The notes under the pieces were generated by a model. It saw only the letters and a list, made by a program, of their open reading frames with translations, ran no database searches and had not been told where the DNA came from. A stretch of DNA of 6,467 bases from Deltaproteobacteria bacterium. GTDB taxonomy: Bacteria; Desulfobacterota; Desulfobaccia; Desulfobaccales; 0-14-0-80-60-11. Shown one piece after another: positions 5,303 through 6,467 of this stretch. The stretch's first letter is position 1, and each line of letters begins with the position of its first letter. Where the stretch lies: NCBI GenBank assembly GCA_016874945.1, contig VGSO01000175.1:1-6467 (forward strand). The letters are read 5' to 3'. Both the position numbers and the translations under genes were made by a program.

Positions 5303-6441
5303 TATATTACCGAGATAGCATCAAGGCCATATTTCCACCGGAAAATAACCGGGGTTTGATTTATTTCGTCGAACCATTTTAATATTCTCTCTTTGAGTTC
5401 CTCTTTTGAAGTTACTCGCATTCCCCGTAGCAGAGTCTTGGCCATCTTGCCGAAGAAGGATTCGATCAGGTTAAGCCAAGAACCGTGCTTTGGAGTAAAG
5501 ATAAATTCGAAACGGTTGGTCACTGTTGATAGGAATTTGCGTGTTTCTTTGGAGGTGTGAGCACTATGGTTGTCCAGGATCATCCTGATGGTAATCTCCT
5601 TCGGGTAGTGCTCGTTCAGGAATTTTAAGTGTTGAATAAACTCAGCGCTCCGGTGGCGATCCGCGACCATGCCGTGGACTTGGCCGGTTAGAAGATCTAT
5701 GCTGGCCAAAACAGATGAAGTGCCAAAGCGAATATATTGGTGATCCCTGGAGATTTGAGAATGTTCCCCCGGTACTGGCGGAAGATCAGGGGCCACATTT
5801 CCAAGGGCTTGAATTCCGGGTTTTTCGTCATAGGAGAGGATGGCCGTCTTGCCGTTATCCGGCTGGCCTTTTTCCTGTAATAGCTTTACTTCTCTGTAGA
5901 CATGGAGCACCTGGACCATTTTGGATTCGAAGTCCGGATCTCGGCGTTCGAGATAGTAGGCAATTTTGTGGGGGCGAACGCCGCTTTTTCGCAGGATTTT
6001 CGATACCGTGCCCTTGGAAATCTGGCCCAGGCAAGTATGACCGGCTTCAAAGGCGTGTTGTTGGCAATGTTGCGCCAGCAAACGGGTGGTCCACATCTCA
6101 AGAGAATATCCCAGATCCTTTGGTTTCTGACAGGCCAACGATACCAGCCATGTCCGTGCTTCTGGGGAAAGGCGCACTTTGGCGCCTGGGCGTGGCAGGT
6201 CGTCAAGAGCAGCTATGGTGCCTATCTGAAGTGCTTTATCGATGCACCGTTCCACCTTGGGGCGGTTGGTGGAAAAGGATCGGGCAATGGCAGACACCGA
6301 GGCGCCCCCGATATAGGCCAACAGGATTTTGGCTCGCTCCACTCGACTGGCCTTCTCGGTGCGAGATTTGCCAATGGATTCGAGTTTGTCCTTTATCTCC
6401 TGGGAAAGAATCAACTCTGGTCTCTTTCTTTGAAACGGCAT
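5302..6441 (-). CDS. IS630-family transposase
   Basis: This 379-residue DDE transposase cuts and joins the ends of its own element. An N-terminal helix-turn-helix region (about 30-66, with RVERAKILLAYIGGASVSAI) is followed by a second DNA-binding part (about 85-160). The RNase H-like catalytic core contains D205 (SYDEKPGIQ), D290 (MILDNHSAH) and E327 (LNLIESFFG), with 36 residues between the last two. The HGSWLNLIESFF motif is typical of the family. The frame is intact and no catalytic residue is missing, so it could be active. ATG at 6441 is preceded at seven bases by AAAGGGGG (6449-6456). The stop codon overlaps a 14-base palindrome. Unlike many IS630 members it needs no frameshift to make the full protein. 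Confidence 0.95.
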   Translation of the reverse strand: MPFQRKRPELILSQEIKDKLESIGKSRTEKASRVERAKILLAYIGGASVSAIARSFSTNRPKVERCIDKALQIGTIAALDDLPRPGAKVRLSPEARTWLVSLACQKPKDLGYSLEMWTTRLLAQHCQQHAFEAGHTCLGQISKGTVSKILRKSGVRPHKIAYYLERRDPDFESKMVQVLHVYREVKLLQEKGQPDNGKTAILSYDEKPGIQALGNVAPDLPPVPGEHSQISRDHQYIRFGTSSVLASIDLLTGQVHGMVADRHRSAEFIQHLKFLNEHYPKEITIRMILDNHSAHTSKETRKFLSTVTNRFEFIFTPKHGSWLNLIESFFGKMAKTLLRGMRVTSKEELKERILKWFDEINQTPVIFRWKYGLDAISVI

Positions 6442-6448
6442 GTTATTA

Positions 6449-6456
6449 CCCCCTTT
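6449..6456 (-). promoter_or_regulatory. Ribosome binding site of the IS630 transposase
   Basis: AAAGGGGG on the minus strand, seven bases before ATG at 6441, supports that start. No room remains in the window to see a promoter. Confidence 0.55.
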
Positions 6457-6467
6457 AATCTTGATAA

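Larger units (their letters stand above)
5230..6467 (-). mobile_element. IS630-family insertion sequence, about 1.24 kb, apparently reaching the right edge
   Basis: The element contains one DDE transposase gene. The candidate ends are TTATCAA at 5230-5236 and its inverted copy TTGATAA at 6461-6467, followed inwards by TTAAA in both ends after a two-base offset. TA at 5228-5229 directly before the left end fits the TA target preference of the IS630/Tc1 group. The right flank is not visible, so the second TA and the true terminal repeat cannot be confirmed. The left end is AT-rich and also carries TCGGAA (5246) facing TTCCGA (5280) as a subterminal inverted pair. The element is probably recent, since its gene is intact. 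Confidence 0.6.

Noticed and set aside
5715..6458. Plus-strand open frame of 247 codons
   Set aside because: It is antisense to the intact IS630 transposase, which has a full DDE motif set; the plus-strand product shows no family features.

Overview
The window looks like chromosomal DNA from a GC-rich anaerobic or microaerophilic bacterium of the Desulfobacterota (deltaproteobacterial) type. This rests on three things: GC-rich genes, AT-rich intergenic stretches, and the character of the genes (a c-type-haem sensory diguanylate cyclase, a DedA/TVP38-disulfide oxidoreductase fusion, a QueC with the NYGQRT-type motif). It is an inference from protein style; no rRNA or other phylogenetic marker is present.

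Every gene I can support lies on the minus strand, so transcription runs from high to low coordinates. In that order they are: an IS630-family transposase (5302-6441) inside an insertion sequence that runs to about the right edge; queC for 7-deazaguanine biosynthesis (4463-5146); a 389-base AT-rich intergenic region with inverted repeats, a possible terminator and a good promoter; a membrane-bound diguanylate cyclase with Tll0287/DUF3365, GAF and GGDEF domains (2163-4073); pgeF, a YfiH/laccase-domain gene (1284-2081); a 233-base gap with a heptamer repeat and a candidate promoter; and the first 350 codons of a TVP38/DedA-like membrane domain fused to a flavin disulfide oxidoreductase, cut by the left edge (<1-1050).

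The cyclase and pgeF are 81 bases apart and could be co-transcribed. The other genes look like separate units. They do not form an obvious pathway: tRNA or DNA 7-deazaguanine modification, redox- or gas-responsive c-di-GMP signalling, peptidoglycan or purine-nucleoside housekeeping, and a membrane-tethered flavoenzyme. The insertion sequence ends roughly 85 bases upstream of queC and has probably replaced whatever originally lay upstream of it.

I see no clear new multi-gene system. The points most worth a second look are the haem-type cyclase with a palindrome inside its promoter spacer, the membrane-fused disulfide oxidoreductase, the IS boundary at the queC promoter, and the structured region between queC and the cyclase gene.
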